A DNA stretch of 64,000 nt, taken from assembly GCA_963556195.1 (NCBI GenBank), contig OY744525.1:51076648-51140647 (forward strand). The letters are read 5' to 3'. Shown one piece after another: positions 21,631 to 33,573 of this stretch; position 1 is the stretch's first letter, and each line of letters begins with the position of its first letter. The notes beneath the pieces are model-generated. The model was given only the letters and a program-made list of their open reading frames with translations, was not told the DNA's origin and made no database searches. The translations under genes were made by a program, and so were the position numbers. This stretch comes from Sepiola atlantica. Lineage: Eukaryota; Mollusca; Cephalopoda; Sepiida; Sepiolidae.

Positions 21631-23435
21631 TTAGTTTCTAAAAACTTCTGGGTATACAACATTTTTAACTACACCTTCTTGGTTTTCAGGAACTAAAATT
21701 GTAATGTTTGCCGGATTAGTTACTCTGCTAATTGCAACATAGAACTGGCCATGTGAAAAGAAATCGTTCAGGCAGCTTATACCAACATGGTTAATGGTTT
21801 GCCCATGTGATTTGTTGGAGGTGATTGTAAATGATAATTTCACAGGAAACTGTTTCCGGTAAAACTCAAATGGAACCCTCCCTTCTTAGCTGTGAAGTTC
21901 AATTTTTGGCAAATGAAACAATTGTCCCTTCCGAGAGCCTACCGCTACTTGGAGTTCTAGTATTTGCGGTTATATATTTTTTACAACGTATCGAGTACCG
22001 TTGCAATGTCCCCTGGCAGGACATATGTTTCTTAGTAGAATAACCGGAGCACTTAATTTCAGTTTCAAAAGGTGATCTGGCATTCTAGGGAGGACTATCG
22101 CGTTCAATGTATCTACTGGAACATTATGCTTTTGGTCAGTTTGCTCATTGTTACGATCAAACGAATGGATCACTATTTCTCTACCAGGCAATCTGTCAAG
22201 GACCTTTTGATTAATTTTGGTGACCTCACTATTCGTAGGACAATGATAGCGCGATCTGTCACCCAATTCACGTAATCATTCTCGCCTAACTGATTTGACA
22301 CGTTAGGATATATCCTATCTATCAATTGGTAAGGCGTGTCACCTGTCATCAAAAAACTGGGTGGAACTACGAAGTCGTTGGTTCTACGATTGTCTTGTTT
22401 TAGATTGGCGACACCATCACCAATCCTGAGGAGTAGAGCTTTGAAATCTATTGATGCCTTATCAACACGATTCACCCTCATGTTTGTATTCAACCTAAAA
22501 ATGTTGAAAGTATTCCATGATGCGTGTTTTTTTAATGTTGAGGCAACAATTTGAGATCGCTTTCCATTCGTAACGACGGGGAGAACTTGTCGCCAATCAC
22601 CAGAGAGCAGCATGGTGATATTATCAAAGGTTTTCTCTGATGGATTAACCCCTCCGCATACGAATCTTCGAGTTTTATCCAGAAACTCCATCAGGTACCT
22701 ACTGAACATGGGGGCCTCGTCCCAAATAATCAGGTCGAGTTCTGCAAGCTCTTTAGCGAGTTAGGATATAAAGGTAGCTTCATCCTAGAGTGCAAGGTGG
22801 TCCCGCCTGTGAGCAGAAGTGCTGCAATGCCAGATGAGGCGCAAGCAGTCACCTTGTAACCCTGACTGGCAAGCTTTCGTACTATCGCATTCATGAGATA
22901 AGTCTTGCTAGTGCCACTGCCCGGGTGCGTCCACAAAAAAGTTTTTACCCGCCTTCTGCCTCACAGAATCCAATACAGAGTCATAGAGTGCTCGCTGATT
23001 AGCATTTAGGCAGTTTTCGACAGCTAAAATTGACTCCAAGCTTTCTGTGCTCTCATAGATAATGCCAATTCTTTCATTCTCCAGCACACTTACCCCCTTG
23101 TTTGGCCGTGGAAGGTTGCAACTATCCATTTTTATGCCGTAACTTATCAAGTAAACATAAACCCGGTGCAACACCCTGTTGTATACGATATCCATATCAG
23201 TGTCGGGCTCTGCACGGGCTAAGTCATGTGACATACTTTCTCTGTGGTCATTCCACAACGATAGGGCGTCATTCGCCTTCCAAAAATGGATAAGCATGGC
23301 AAACATCCTCTGCAACTCACGCGGGCTCATCGAAATCTGAGCATCATGCAAAACCAAGCTGATTTCGTTATCAGCCTCCATGATCTGGAGGAAGACTGCA
23401 GCCTCTTTGAAGGTTGGAAAAACTTGATCGCCCAC
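21631..23435 (-). pseudogene. PIF1-family helicase region (unit 3, broken)
   Basis: Segment 22908-23435 covers the linker DQVFPTFKEAAVF to NFFVDAPGQ, where a 4-bp insertion shifts the frame just before Walker A, read in the next frame as GSGTSKTYLM. A deletion near 22760 removes the Walker B region, independently of the similar loss in unit 1. Segment 22173-22709 retains MFSRYLMEFLDKTRRF and LLSGDWRQVLPVV; 21970-22266 and 21631-21843 carry IVIHSFDRNNEQTD, NKSHGQTINHVG and GQFYVAISRVTNP. Confidence 0.82.
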
Positions 23436-23439
23436 CGTT

Positions 23440-25400
23440 CTAAGATCGGTGTAGCATTTCAGCCCTTTTATTTTTAAAAGTAAAAGGTGAAGAGCGAAGG
23501 TTTCTTGTTCTCCACCCTAATTGGGAAGAATGTTGGGATATCTGATCACCCCTGGGTATGCTGAACTCAGGATCATTCTCGCCCAATACTCGACGCTTCC
23601 AAAACCTTTCTTGGACCATCCCAGCATAAAATTTTGGAATATCCAAATACAAGAAATTGTTGGCTTTTTTGTCCTCTCTATTTAGAGTGAAAAATTCTGT
23701 CAATTTCATCTTGGCTAGTCTTTCCAAGATTTTCAGGTTGGGCTTACCTGACTAAGGGTGATAAAAAAACTTTTTGTTGACCTTCAAAGTGGATATCCAG
23801 CTTGACGATTGAGGGGTACATCCCATTATGGCTCAGGCAGAGTATCAACTATATCGCCTCAACACTGGACATATACCTACCGTTGAGGTATATCTTAACT
23901 TCATCCTTTTCTTGATCATTCACAGGGTTCCCCTTGTCATCTGTGACATTTTCGAGTTCATAATTTATGTGAATGAACCCTTCAGAATATACTTAAATAT
24001 ATATTGAAAACGCTGACCGAACTGACAACTTCCAGGTTAATGTGGGACTGAAATATGATTCCCAGGTAGAGATTGTGTGGAACCACGTCCCTGCTGGTTA
24101 CTACACACTTCTTTTTACCTGCTTGACAAATTTTGCCCAGTCCACCATTATTATCGGGTGTTTTACGCCTGTAATTAAGGATAGTTTGCCGCGTTGAAAT
24201 TGGTTACATTATTAAAATCCTTCGGAAACATCTTGGAGCAAGATGTTGTGTTTTTGATTCTTTTAGAGGGCTTCCTGCAAATACATATGGGATTTATCAT
24301 ACCGCAAGGACCGTGAATCAAACTCATAGACCAGCTTCTGGTTTTTGGAATTGCCTACTGGGATTTCAGCACTAATCAGGCGATCGACATTCTCTGCGGA
24401 CAAAATCTTATCAGCCTGCGCCAACCAAATCAAACCGTGAACAAGTGGGAGGCCTCTTTTCTGGAATTTTATTTTGTAACTGTAGACCACACATTTACCA
24501 AAAATTCCCTTTTTTTTATGTTCACATTGAAAAGAAGCCTCACCCGTTCCATGAAACTCCTGCATATAAGGGCAGGCCTATATTTATCAGGATTATCCTT
24601 GCGGTTGTGGGTCATTTCTTGAATTTCTGGTAATTTAGGATTGCAGGTCATGGTTACAAAGAGGTCTGGACATCCAAATTCTCTGACCAATGCCATTGAA
24701 TCTTGGTATAGTTTTTTATACCACTTTGGAGTCCCTGGAGTCGATTCCGAAAGAACGATACCGACTCCAACCTCTGCAGGATTTTCACAATCATTCAAAG
24801 TGTTAACTGATTCCAACCTATGCTACCCCCTTAATCTTTTCTTGGTGCTTTACTTGGTACTGGAAATTTAAATAATCAAGACGCATCTTCATGTCTATTG
24901 CATACTGGTGCAATACCGATGCTCGAATTTAAATTTCTCCCTCTCAAATTTCTGGGATACCTTATCAAATATGTGCACCTGAGTATATCTCGGTCTTGTG
25001 CTTGCCTGTGGCTATAGCGGTGCCAATGTTTGATAGCAAAATCCATGAACTTTCATGCTCGGTTTTGCTTCACCGATAGGGAGTTCAGTACAGTACATAT
25101 GACTGAAGGCAAATCCGGCATTCAGGACCCTTGCGAATTTAGCAAACATTTTTGCATATTCATCATTGATCTCATACAAACTTTATATTTCATCTCCTGG
25201 CCGTTCGAATTCAGTTATCTTAACCTTGTCATTCATGCAACACAATCCGGGTGACTCTAAAGGCAATTTGCATGCCCCGCAGTGTTTACCTGGATCGTCC
25301 TTATATTTGAGGTAGATTATCTCAGAGTAACAGTCCACTTCATCTAAGGGCTTGAAGGCAATTCTAAAGTATTTTGGGTCTACTTTAAAAGTCCTATTGT
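23440..25400 (-). pseudogene. Helitron Rep (HUH) domain (unit 3, most damaged)
   Basis: Recognisable pieces are EFGCPDLFVTMTCNP within 24469-24816, the HUH region RGLPLVHGLIWL within 24263-24565 (His to Leu at plus 24443-24445), and the tail with FYAGMVQERFWKRRVLGE at 23440-23727. About 420 bp of the N-terminal half are missing at 24913, where CATACTGGTGCAATACCGATG joins distant parts. Several indels near 23760-24010, 24178 and 24320 destroy the Cys-rich and Tyr motifs' frame. Confidence 0.8.
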
Positions 25401-25407
25401 AGTAGGT

Positions 25408-26720
25408 CTAAAAGTGACCAACCCTGTCCTGGTTCAATCTGAGCTCCCTTTCCTCAGGAATCTCCGATTCGTGTGTTGCTTCTTTATGCTCCATATCCTT
25501 TTTCAAGCGAAGATTCCTCTCTTCAGGAATCTCTGATTCGCGTGGTGTTTCTTTATGCTCCCTATCCTTTTTCAAGCGAAGATTCCTCTCTTCTAGAGTC
25601 CTCGATTTGCGTGTTGCTTCTTTATGTTCCCTATCCTTATTCAAGCGAAGATTTGTTTCCTCAAGGATCTCAGATTGACGTATCGCACATTTATGCTTAC
25701 GATCTTTTTGCATTCTTTTACATGTTTGCTCCCCTGACTCAGACCGCCTAGATAGCTTTTTTTTTTGCATTCTTTGTTTCTCAAATCGCTTTTGCTTCTG
25801 ATATACACTTTCATTGCATAATTGTGCGTGCCTTTGCAAACCTTTTTTGGCAGAAGCTTCAGTGTATTTATGATTAGCCATATATTCTGCTACTAAAACT
25901 GGGTGTAAGAAGTAAATTGATTTGCCTTTAGAATCTTTTGCGGATTTAAGAGGCGGCAGCAAAGTTTTTACACGATGCAAAACTACTGCAGCTGGCAAAA
26001 CTTCCACAGAATTTGCAAGCAATTTGTGATTTGTTTTAGGTATTTTAGGGCTTTTAGTGTCGTCGTCACTAATAATGGGGTCATAAAAAGTTTGCACTTT
26101 AATTTTTTCTGCCTTTTTAGAATGACAGGTTCCTGTTTGCCCATAATGGTAATTTTTAAAATTAATCATCATTGGATTTGATTGATGTTCAGCTAGCCCA
26201 GTTTGATTTAGTGTAGAAATAGTTTTTCTAACAGGGTTGTAAACAAAAATCTCATCAAAAAGAATAGGATTTAAATTATCATTATATATTAGAAAGTCAG
26301 GCTCAAAAATTTCATTACAATTATAGCACGCTCTAAGATATTCCCATAGAACAGTAGCCCGATTGGAAACATGAGTGGAAAAGCGAAATTTGGTTGGGTC
26401 TGAATTTAAGACAAATATTAAAGAATTTAAAATTGAATGCAACCCACAATCATTACTGTTAGGCTGCTGCTGCTGCACATTTAGTACCTTACATCTAAAA
26501 ATAAAATTGCTTTTATCGGAAAATGTTTTAAATGCATTTAAGATTCCGAATGTGTGCTCATTGTCCCTTAAAGCATCATTTAGATAAAAGCCAATTTTAG
26601 CAAAAAAGTTCACATTTGAAGTTAGTAATGAATCTGCAAGCTCAATCACAGATAATGATTTCGAATAAGCAAATCTGATGTTAACAAAATGATCGCCAGT
26701 GCATAATGAGGCAACAGATG
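25408..26720 (-). pseudogene. Ulp1/SENP-like protease-linker-charged repeat protein, best copy (unit 3)
   Basis: One open frame of 413 residues runs from VIELADSLL through the whole linker to four charged repeats, and is open further upstream to the catalytic His. The C48 signature is complete: His in GDHFVNIRF (codon 26689-26691), Asp in ELADSLL (26632-26634), then Gln six residues before Cys in QPNSNDCGLHSI (Cys codon 26446-26448). Spacing fits Ulp1/SENP (His-Asp 19 residues, Gln-Cys 6), with a somewhat longer Asp-Cys interval. The linker (KSAKDSKGKSIYF, VAEYMANHKYTEASAKKGLQ) is unknown. The frame ends at TAG 25408-25410, and the same frame continues directly into Rep (TYYNRTFKVDPKYFRIAFK). 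Confidence 0.68.
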
Positions 26721-27164
26721 CACATTTGTGGAGTTACTTTGATTCCCTGTTTGGGGTCTGGTATTTTAGACGACGGACGTGTCTTTAGGGATTACCAAGC
26801 CACCACACTAAACAATTAATTTTGTGTAGATAAATTGAGACCGATTCGATAACAAGGATCACCAGTTAGCGAGTGCTAACTTTTAACAATATAATATTGT
26901 TAATAAAAAAAGAAACTGTAAAGTAAAAGAATAAAACTTTTATATATAAACAATTCTACAAAAATGTAAAATATAAAAAAGTTTTTGCAGGATAGAAAAT
27001 GTTTGAAACGACACGAACGTTAGCGTTGTCTTTAAAGTTTGTGCGTGCATGTGTGCGTTCTTACTTAAGCTGTTATTGCCGGGGAAGACAGCAGGCGTGC
27101 TTAAAAGTGGATGCTCTTGTTGTTGTTGCTGTCTTCATTGCTGGCGAGCTATCCGTTGTCGCCA

Positions 27165-27468
27165 AGAACACTGATTTCTTTTCGATAATTCCCTGGTTTT
27201 ATTAAAGTTTATTTCGCACCCACTTGTTCAAAACATGTGTGAACACTTCTCTTGAGAGTTCACACTTTGGCCACATCTGTTATAACTTATTTTTAGGAGC
27301 AACTTGCCCGCAAGATGATCCCCTCTTCAAGAAGAAAGAAAGAAATACAAGAAAAGGAAAGAAGAGGAGAGAGTAAGCCAAACAAACTTAGAAAGAAAAG
27401 GGGTAACTAAACAGGCTAGCACTTTCCTTCAATGCCCGTTCGTCTCATCGATCTATTGATCTGCCACA
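27165..27468 (-). repeat. Candidate gypsy LTR (unit 3)
   Basis: About 304 bp, starting TGTGGCAGATC next to an intact polypurine run (GGTGGGGGAC) on the minus strand and ending before CTTGGCGACAACGGAT. Two AATAAA-type signals lie near its downstream end. The leader 26721-27164 follows it and joins the protease module. Confidence 0.45.
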
Positions 27469-27763
27469 ATAGTCCCCCACCAGTAAGCGGAGCTTAACCG
27501 ATAGGCACTACCCTATTTTTATTTTACTTTTATTTTTTTAAAATTTATTTTAATTTTATTTTTTTTGTAATCTCCTTAGTTTTGTTTTCTCATTATTCTT
27601 ATACTTATATCTATTCCTTTGTTTTATTATAATTAGTTGTACTTTTTAATAGTTATTAAAAATTAAAAAATTCATTAGTTTTCTTCCAGATCTAGACTCA
27701 TATGTTTTACTAGTAATATTTTTATCGACTTCGTCAGCGGTATTTGTTTCAATATTTTCTTTG

Positions 27764-29711
27764 TTAGTTGTGCACGCATCTGTCTGCTTTCTTAGTAATC
27801 CTAGTTTTGTCGTTATTGCTAGTTGGTTCTATATAAGGTTTTAACCTATCTATCGATATATGAGTATGAGTACCATTGCTCATATCGATCTGAAAATGTT
27901 TAGCTGATCGAGTCAGAACTTTATAAGGACCTGAATAAGGCGCTTCTAATGATTTTCTCACTCAATCGACTCTAAGCCATACTTTCTCACAGGAAAGTAG
28001 AGTTTTTGGTATAAAGGGTTTCGTATTTGAATGGTGGTGTCCTTTATCGCAGCTGAGTGCATCAAATTGGGACATCGAATCACACAAATCACGTAGGTAT
28101 TTGTGATTTACTGGTGTTTCTTTTTCTACGCCCTGTCTGTGCACCAATTGCTGATGGATCAATATTGATGCTCCAGTAACACAGGTAAAAGGTGAAAAGC
28201 CTGATTCATTAGGGGTGCTGCGTATACCAAGTAGAATTATAGGTATAGCTTTCATCCATGATTCTTTTGTAGCCATTATCGCTGCTTTTAGCGTACGATG
28301 TGCTCTTTCTATCAATCCGTTGCTTTGAGGATGATATGAAGTCGTTCTTAATCGGTAAAAACCTATCACCATGGCTAATTCCTGGAATAATTCACTCTCA
28401 AATTGACTGCCTCGATCCGTTACAACATGCAGTGGAACTCCAAATCTAGATATCCATGCATTAATAAATGCTTCTGCTACCGACTGTGCAGTTATTTCAG
28501 TCATAGGCTGTACTTCAATCCAGCGAGTTGCACGATCGATACAGGTCAGTAGATATCTATATGGACTCAGATACGGGTCTGGTTCACTGCGCGTTAAGGG
28601 TAATGGGCCGACAATGTCTATATGCACTGTTTGGAAACGTGCAGATGGTAATTCAAAATTCTGGACAGTAGATTTAGTGTGTCTGAACTTTAGCTTGTTG
28701 ACATACAACACATGCTGCACAGAATTGTTTGATAGTTTTATCCAAATTCGGCCAAAAATATCTGGACTTAACCAGTTTTATAGACGCTCCCGTTCCGGGA
28801 TGCGCTAAGCCGTATAGGCTATCAAAAATGGCTCTACGAAATTTTTTTGGATAAACAGTCTAGGGTACATAGTTGAAGTATCACATAGGACTGAGCCTAC
28901 TTCATTTGATATAAAATATTCTTTTAAATCTGGGTATGATTTTATTTCATCATCTCCTATTTGTGTCTGAGCTATTTCTGTCAAATCACAGGCATCTACT
29001 TGCACAGCTAATGCAGGTCGAGACATAGTCTGCAACTACATTTTGATCACCTTTAATATATGCCATATCAGCAATATATTCGGCAAGTACTGACAAGTGT
29101 CGTTGCTGTCGATCCGATTTTGCCGGTGTTTGACTATAAAAGGTTCTACATAACGGCTTATGATCAGTGAACAATGTTACATGACGACCTTCTATGAGGT
29201 GACGGAAATGTATCACTGCAAAATAAGCTGCCAGTAACTCTCTGTCAAATGTTGAATATTTGGCTTGAGTTTGAGACAATTTCTTAGAAAAGAATCCTAT
29301 GGGTACCGGTTTCTTATTTATTAGTTGGTGTAATGCAGCGCCAGTTGCGTATTGACTACTATCTTTCACTAGGTGGTACTCGGTGACTGAAGACTGTGGA
29401 TGGGCTAATGCTGTAATTTCTGACAATTTACTAATTATAGTTTAGAAAGTGTCAGTTTCTTTCTCATTCAGTCCGAGCTTTGACTTAGGGTCTAACCTCA
29501 TTTGTTCGGACAGCGGTAATACTATAGATGCATAATTAGGGATTAATTTGCAGTAAAAACCTGTCATCCCTAAAAACCTACATAAGCTTTTTGAATCTTT
29601 GGGTACTGGGAAGGCCTCCAGTTCTTTAATTTTCTTTGAAGTAGGTAACAAGCCTTCTTTGCTTACGTGAAAACCTAGGAAATCTAAATCTGCTACAATG
29701 GAATTTTCCAT
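27764..29711 (-). pseudogene. Gypsy pol 3' part with GPY module (unit 3)
   Basis: From 29711 down: end of RT (DLDFLGFHVSKEGL), a stop in the RNase H linker near 29442, RNase H (LVKDSSQYATGAAL, where the first catalytic Asp context has Thr to Lys; LFTDHKPLC), the shared 2-bp lesion after NVVAD near 29030, then the integrase core within 27962-28720 (VHIDIVGPLP, VVTDRGSQFES, SYHPQSNGLIER). One stop at 27962 is followed in frame by the GPY-type module APYSGPYKVLTRSAKHFQID at 27764-27961. A frameshift near 28690 interrupts the zinc module. The 5' parts of pol and gag are absent. Confidence 0.87.
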
Positions 29712-31694
29712 AAGAAGTGAAGGGGGTGAAGGCCATGAAAATTTTATTTGGAAGTTCCAATTGTGTCTCTATTTTTTTTTAAAAATGGCTCACTAATATG
29801 GTATTGTACTATTCGGTATTCGCTTGGACAATATCGGCATCTTGGCGGTCCACAGGGAAAACAAATTCACGTGAATTATGTTTAAGAGTTGGGAAAGTTT
29901 TTAGGAATTTGATGATGGGGTCCATTCTTATTGAAAAATTATTAATTTTTTAAAAATATTTATTCTGCTTTTAATCTTATTTACATCCAAGAAAAATAAA
30001 TACATAGGTTAAACAATAATACCCAGGGTCTTGGGTCAGCGATATTGCTTGTCCAAGACAATATTGCACCTGGGTACAGAATAAACAACTGTGGTTGTTG
30101 CACTACTGCTTCTGAGGTCAATTAGCTGTTTCAGAGGGTGACTGCAGCTGTAGCACCACTCTTTCTGAGGGCGACTCTGCACATGGCACTAAACTTTTAA
30201 AGCCAAGATAATTATTGAAAATATTTATTTGACTTCAAAAATAGGGTTTGCTTGAGAAGCGTTTAAACCTATTTATTTAATTATTATTTCATAGTCATTT
30301 TGTCAACAGTGCTGATCAATGATACTACACATATTCCGTAGGTGGCAAGAGTCGCAGACAGCAAAGGTGCTGAAGCTCGTTTGTCTAAAAGAAAAAACAA
30401 AATGGTCAAATTCTACTTATGCTATATAATTTTGTACTACATTAAGTTCAAATCCGCTTGATTGGACAGAGATGTCCGTAGGGGAGAAAAACAAATTTTG
30501 ACCAAACTGGCCTGGAAAATTTGTTCTATATATTTTTTAAATTTATATTATGATGGATTAATTAAAAAATTACTGAAATTTTCTCTAAATTGTCAAATAT
30601 ATCATAAATTGGCAAAAGCTTATGAGGTTTATGTTTAATTAAGTGAATTTGAACTTATGTAGGTGAAGTCGAAGCAAATTAGATGATTCACGTATCAAAT
30701 TATGTGGAAAAATCATAAGATTTAATTTGTTAAATTTGGCAGTTCTCAAAGATTAAAGACTGAAATTGACACCGAGATGCATTTAGTGACAAAATGCACA
30801 CAGTTTACACATTTTAGGTTCATGAACCATAAAAGTTTAGCAAAGAACAGGAACAAAGTTTTTGCTTTTCGTTTAACTACACATATGAAAATATTTTTGC
30901 CACGGTTTTATTTTGCACGTTAAAATAATGAAAATAATTAGATGGACTTAGTTTATAATGAGTCATGTATTTAGGTCAGCATCTTTGAGTAACAATCTGG
31001 GCAGGAATGATGTTTAACCTTAGTCTGAACTTTTTTTTATTTTAATGGCATGATGTTTACAATAGAAATAAGGCATTTTTCCGGTTTGTATATTATTTAA
31101 TATTTAATTGTTATCACCATTATACACCTGTCATATGCAGCTGTACTGGTAGTAGTTTGATCATAATTGTCTAAAAAAAAGATTTATGGGTCATGTATTT
31201 TGGATGCACGGCTGGAATATGGCTTATTACTTGGGTGAAATATTTTTGATTTTATATTCTTGATATATTCTTTAGTTGCATAAATAACTTTTGGCTCATT
31301 TTTTTTTACGTAAATAACTTTTTGGCTCTTCCGACAGCAGAATACAATTCCTCGCACCCGCTGCAGAATCAGCCGGTAGCCTCAATGTTTTATTATTATT
31401 ATATATCTATTTGTTGTGAAAATGAAGGAAAATATTTACAAATACTCTGACAACGGAGTCAGCTTCCAAGCAAATATTCATAACTTGTATTCTATGTCCT
31501 TTTAAATTATTTGTTTGAAGCCAAGTTTCGATATCTTGAAGTTCAGTGATTACCCAGAAAATGCAACAAACATTTTTTGAGCCGCATGATGCGCACGCAA
31601 AAAAAAATCAACCTTATGAGAAAATATAGCCACAATAAGTTAGATTTAGTAATATAATTTTATAATCCAGATTTCATTTTGTGATTCAAGGCGT
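29712..31694. other. Noncoding stretch between gypsy and hAT fragments (unit 3)
   Basis: Counterpart of 8969-10944 with small indels only, for example an added GGGTTTGCTTGAGAAGC near 30243 and a loss near 30910. No gene recognised. Confidence 0.6.
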
Positions 31695-32262
31695 GCTGGC
31701 ATTATCAGTTACTACTCACACACACTTGTCTTGTATGCAAAAATCTTTCAATTTATTTTCAATGGTTTTTTCCAGAACATCGAATGTGTGACAGCCTTTC
31801 AATCGAGAACAGGCGAGGGCCGCTGATTTCCTGTTCAGGTTTCCATCCAGGTAGTGGGCAGTCATCCCAAAATAGCTTTTATTTGCAATTGACCAGATGT
31901 CACATGTAACACATATGTAGTCCAAGTTACCAAATATGCTTTTTAGGGAACTCTTCATTTCCTCAAATTTTGTGATAAACATCAGCATAAGAGCAGAGTA
32001 TGAGAGAGGTTTCACTGTCGGTTGAACGTAATGGAGAAGTTCTCTAAAACTTTTGTTCCGAACCAAGGTGAAATTGAGCCCAGAATTTACAATTATGTGA
32101 AAAATCTTGTCATTCACTTCTGTTTGTGTAACAACATTCCTCCAGACACCTGCCATCATAACATCGATCTTGGCCTGTTTCGGTGATCCAGGACTAATCA
32201 GTTGATCTATCTCTTCCCTTGGCTAGGGCCTTCTCGTATTCAGAAATCTTTGATCGCCCCAT
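31695..32262 (-). pseudogene. hAT transposase fragment (unit 3)
   Basis: Counterpart of the unit 1 fragment, starting with MGRSKISEYE at 32262. A 2-bp loss near 32194 shifts the first 35 residues, after which 31716-32159 is open and holds CDIWSIANKSYFGMT and ACSRLKGCHTFDVL. Unlike unit 1 the frame continues correctly to KDFCIQDKCV, but a CGA-to-TGA change then ends it just before VVTDNAS. Confidence 0.73.
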
Positions 32263-32456
32263 GTCTCATAATTTCCAACGTAGGAATCACATTGGAATAA
32301 TAATAATCTAGGATCTCTCCCAGAGAGAGAGGTAGTTACTAACCACTACATGAATAATCTCACATCTCAACAGCGTAAGGAGTTTTCGAAAATGATAGAA
32401 CTCAAAAGCTCATTTCCTGGAGTGTCTTTTTCTAGGAAATCTAACGCTAAAGAATG

Positions 32457-32508
32457 TTTTTTATTAAGATTAAAGCTCAGATATACGAGCTTAAATCTTA
32501 ATTAAAAA
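32457..32508. repeat. Collapsed hairpin remnant (unit 3)
   Basis: Equivalent of 11719-11790. The left arm (ATTAAGATTAAAGCTCAGAT) is nearly whole, but most of the right arm is gone, leaving only TTAAATCTTAATTAAAA. This is the pattern expected when a palindrome loses part of one arm during replication. Confidence 0.8.
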
Positions 32509-32939
32509 CATCTTACCGGAATCACAATCAAAATCCCTAAGAGGTTTAGAGTCATTATTAGACTTGAAAATGAAATTTACTATATATTTCATATCTAGGA
32601 ACTCTCGACCCAGAATTTCAACAGCTGTATCAAAATTAGCATCCAAATTGAAAGATGACTTATTTTATGAGCATAGCCCCTGAGATGATTGTTCAAAATT
32701 ATCAGTTGCAGGGACTTACTTTCAACACTCAACACACAATTCTCAAACTCCTTATAGAAATTAAGGTAGACCAGCTTGTCGTTCTAACTTTCCAAGTGCA
32801 AATCCAGGCATTTCAGTTTTAGGGTCACATTATAATGTGAGAATTTTAACCCTCCCACATCCACAGTAAGGGGTATTGGACTTTCATACGTTCTCTAGTT
32901 CAATAAAACATGGAGACACATGCAAACAATACTGTGACT

Positions 32940-33059
32940 CTAGATTTCCTCGTAAGCATCATTTTCGATGCAGCCATTAGTTATCTGTTCATTGCGTAAA
33001 TAAACTGAAGAAAGGAGCTCTATTATTCTGTCCCTGTTATTCTTGATGATATCTCGCCT
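32940..33059 (-). pseudogene. CARD-domain exon fragment (unit 4)
   Basis: Same fragment and TTTTTGCAG acceptor; the peptide differs from unit 1 at most by synonymous changes such as GAGCTC to GAGCTC/GAGCTA forms. The closing AYEEI and TAG are kept. Confidence 0.5.
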
Positions 33060-33573
33060 CTGCAAAAAGGAGACTAACAGTGTGAGTGGACGACATATCA
33101 ATGAAAAACCAAGATGAAAATAGGATTAAAGTTTTGATGTTATGTGCTACTTGATGCTACTCCAGTCAAAACTGAAAAAGACAAAAACTTTATTTAAACA
33201 GGGAAAAGTCTCAAGTAAATGTTATTGGCAATAATTAAAAAAATCAATGTAAATGCAAAAGTTTCAACCGTGTAAATAGAAAAAGATTAACATTGTTTTG
33301 TAGTGAAATATTTAAGAAAGTTAGCATTAACATTTCCTATTTTTGTCTCGCAACTTTGTTCTGATAAGAAATTTTTGTCAATCCAGCAGAAAAAGCTTGA
33401 TGTTGTGGGCTGCTTGCTGCTACTCAATGCCATTTATAGAATGTGTAATTGGATGAAAAGAAATTGCTGGTTGCGGAAGATATTTTGTTACCTTAATTTT
33501 GTAAAACGTAATTATGTATTTTGTCCTCTTTGGGACTCATCAGTGTGGCTTAAATGATGAATAGTTACACATT

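Larger units (their letters stand above)
20878..32831 (-). mobile_element. Array unit 3 (nearly full-length composite)
   Basis: It lacks only about the first 21 bases of the unit at its left junction and otherwise matches unit 1 in order and spacing. It has the longest protease-repeat frame, keeps the gypsy GPY module, and has a shortened hairpin. Its Rep HUH and helicase Walker A carry the lesions shared with units 2 and 4. Spacer 21170-21630 holds no recognisable gene. Confidence 0.85.
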
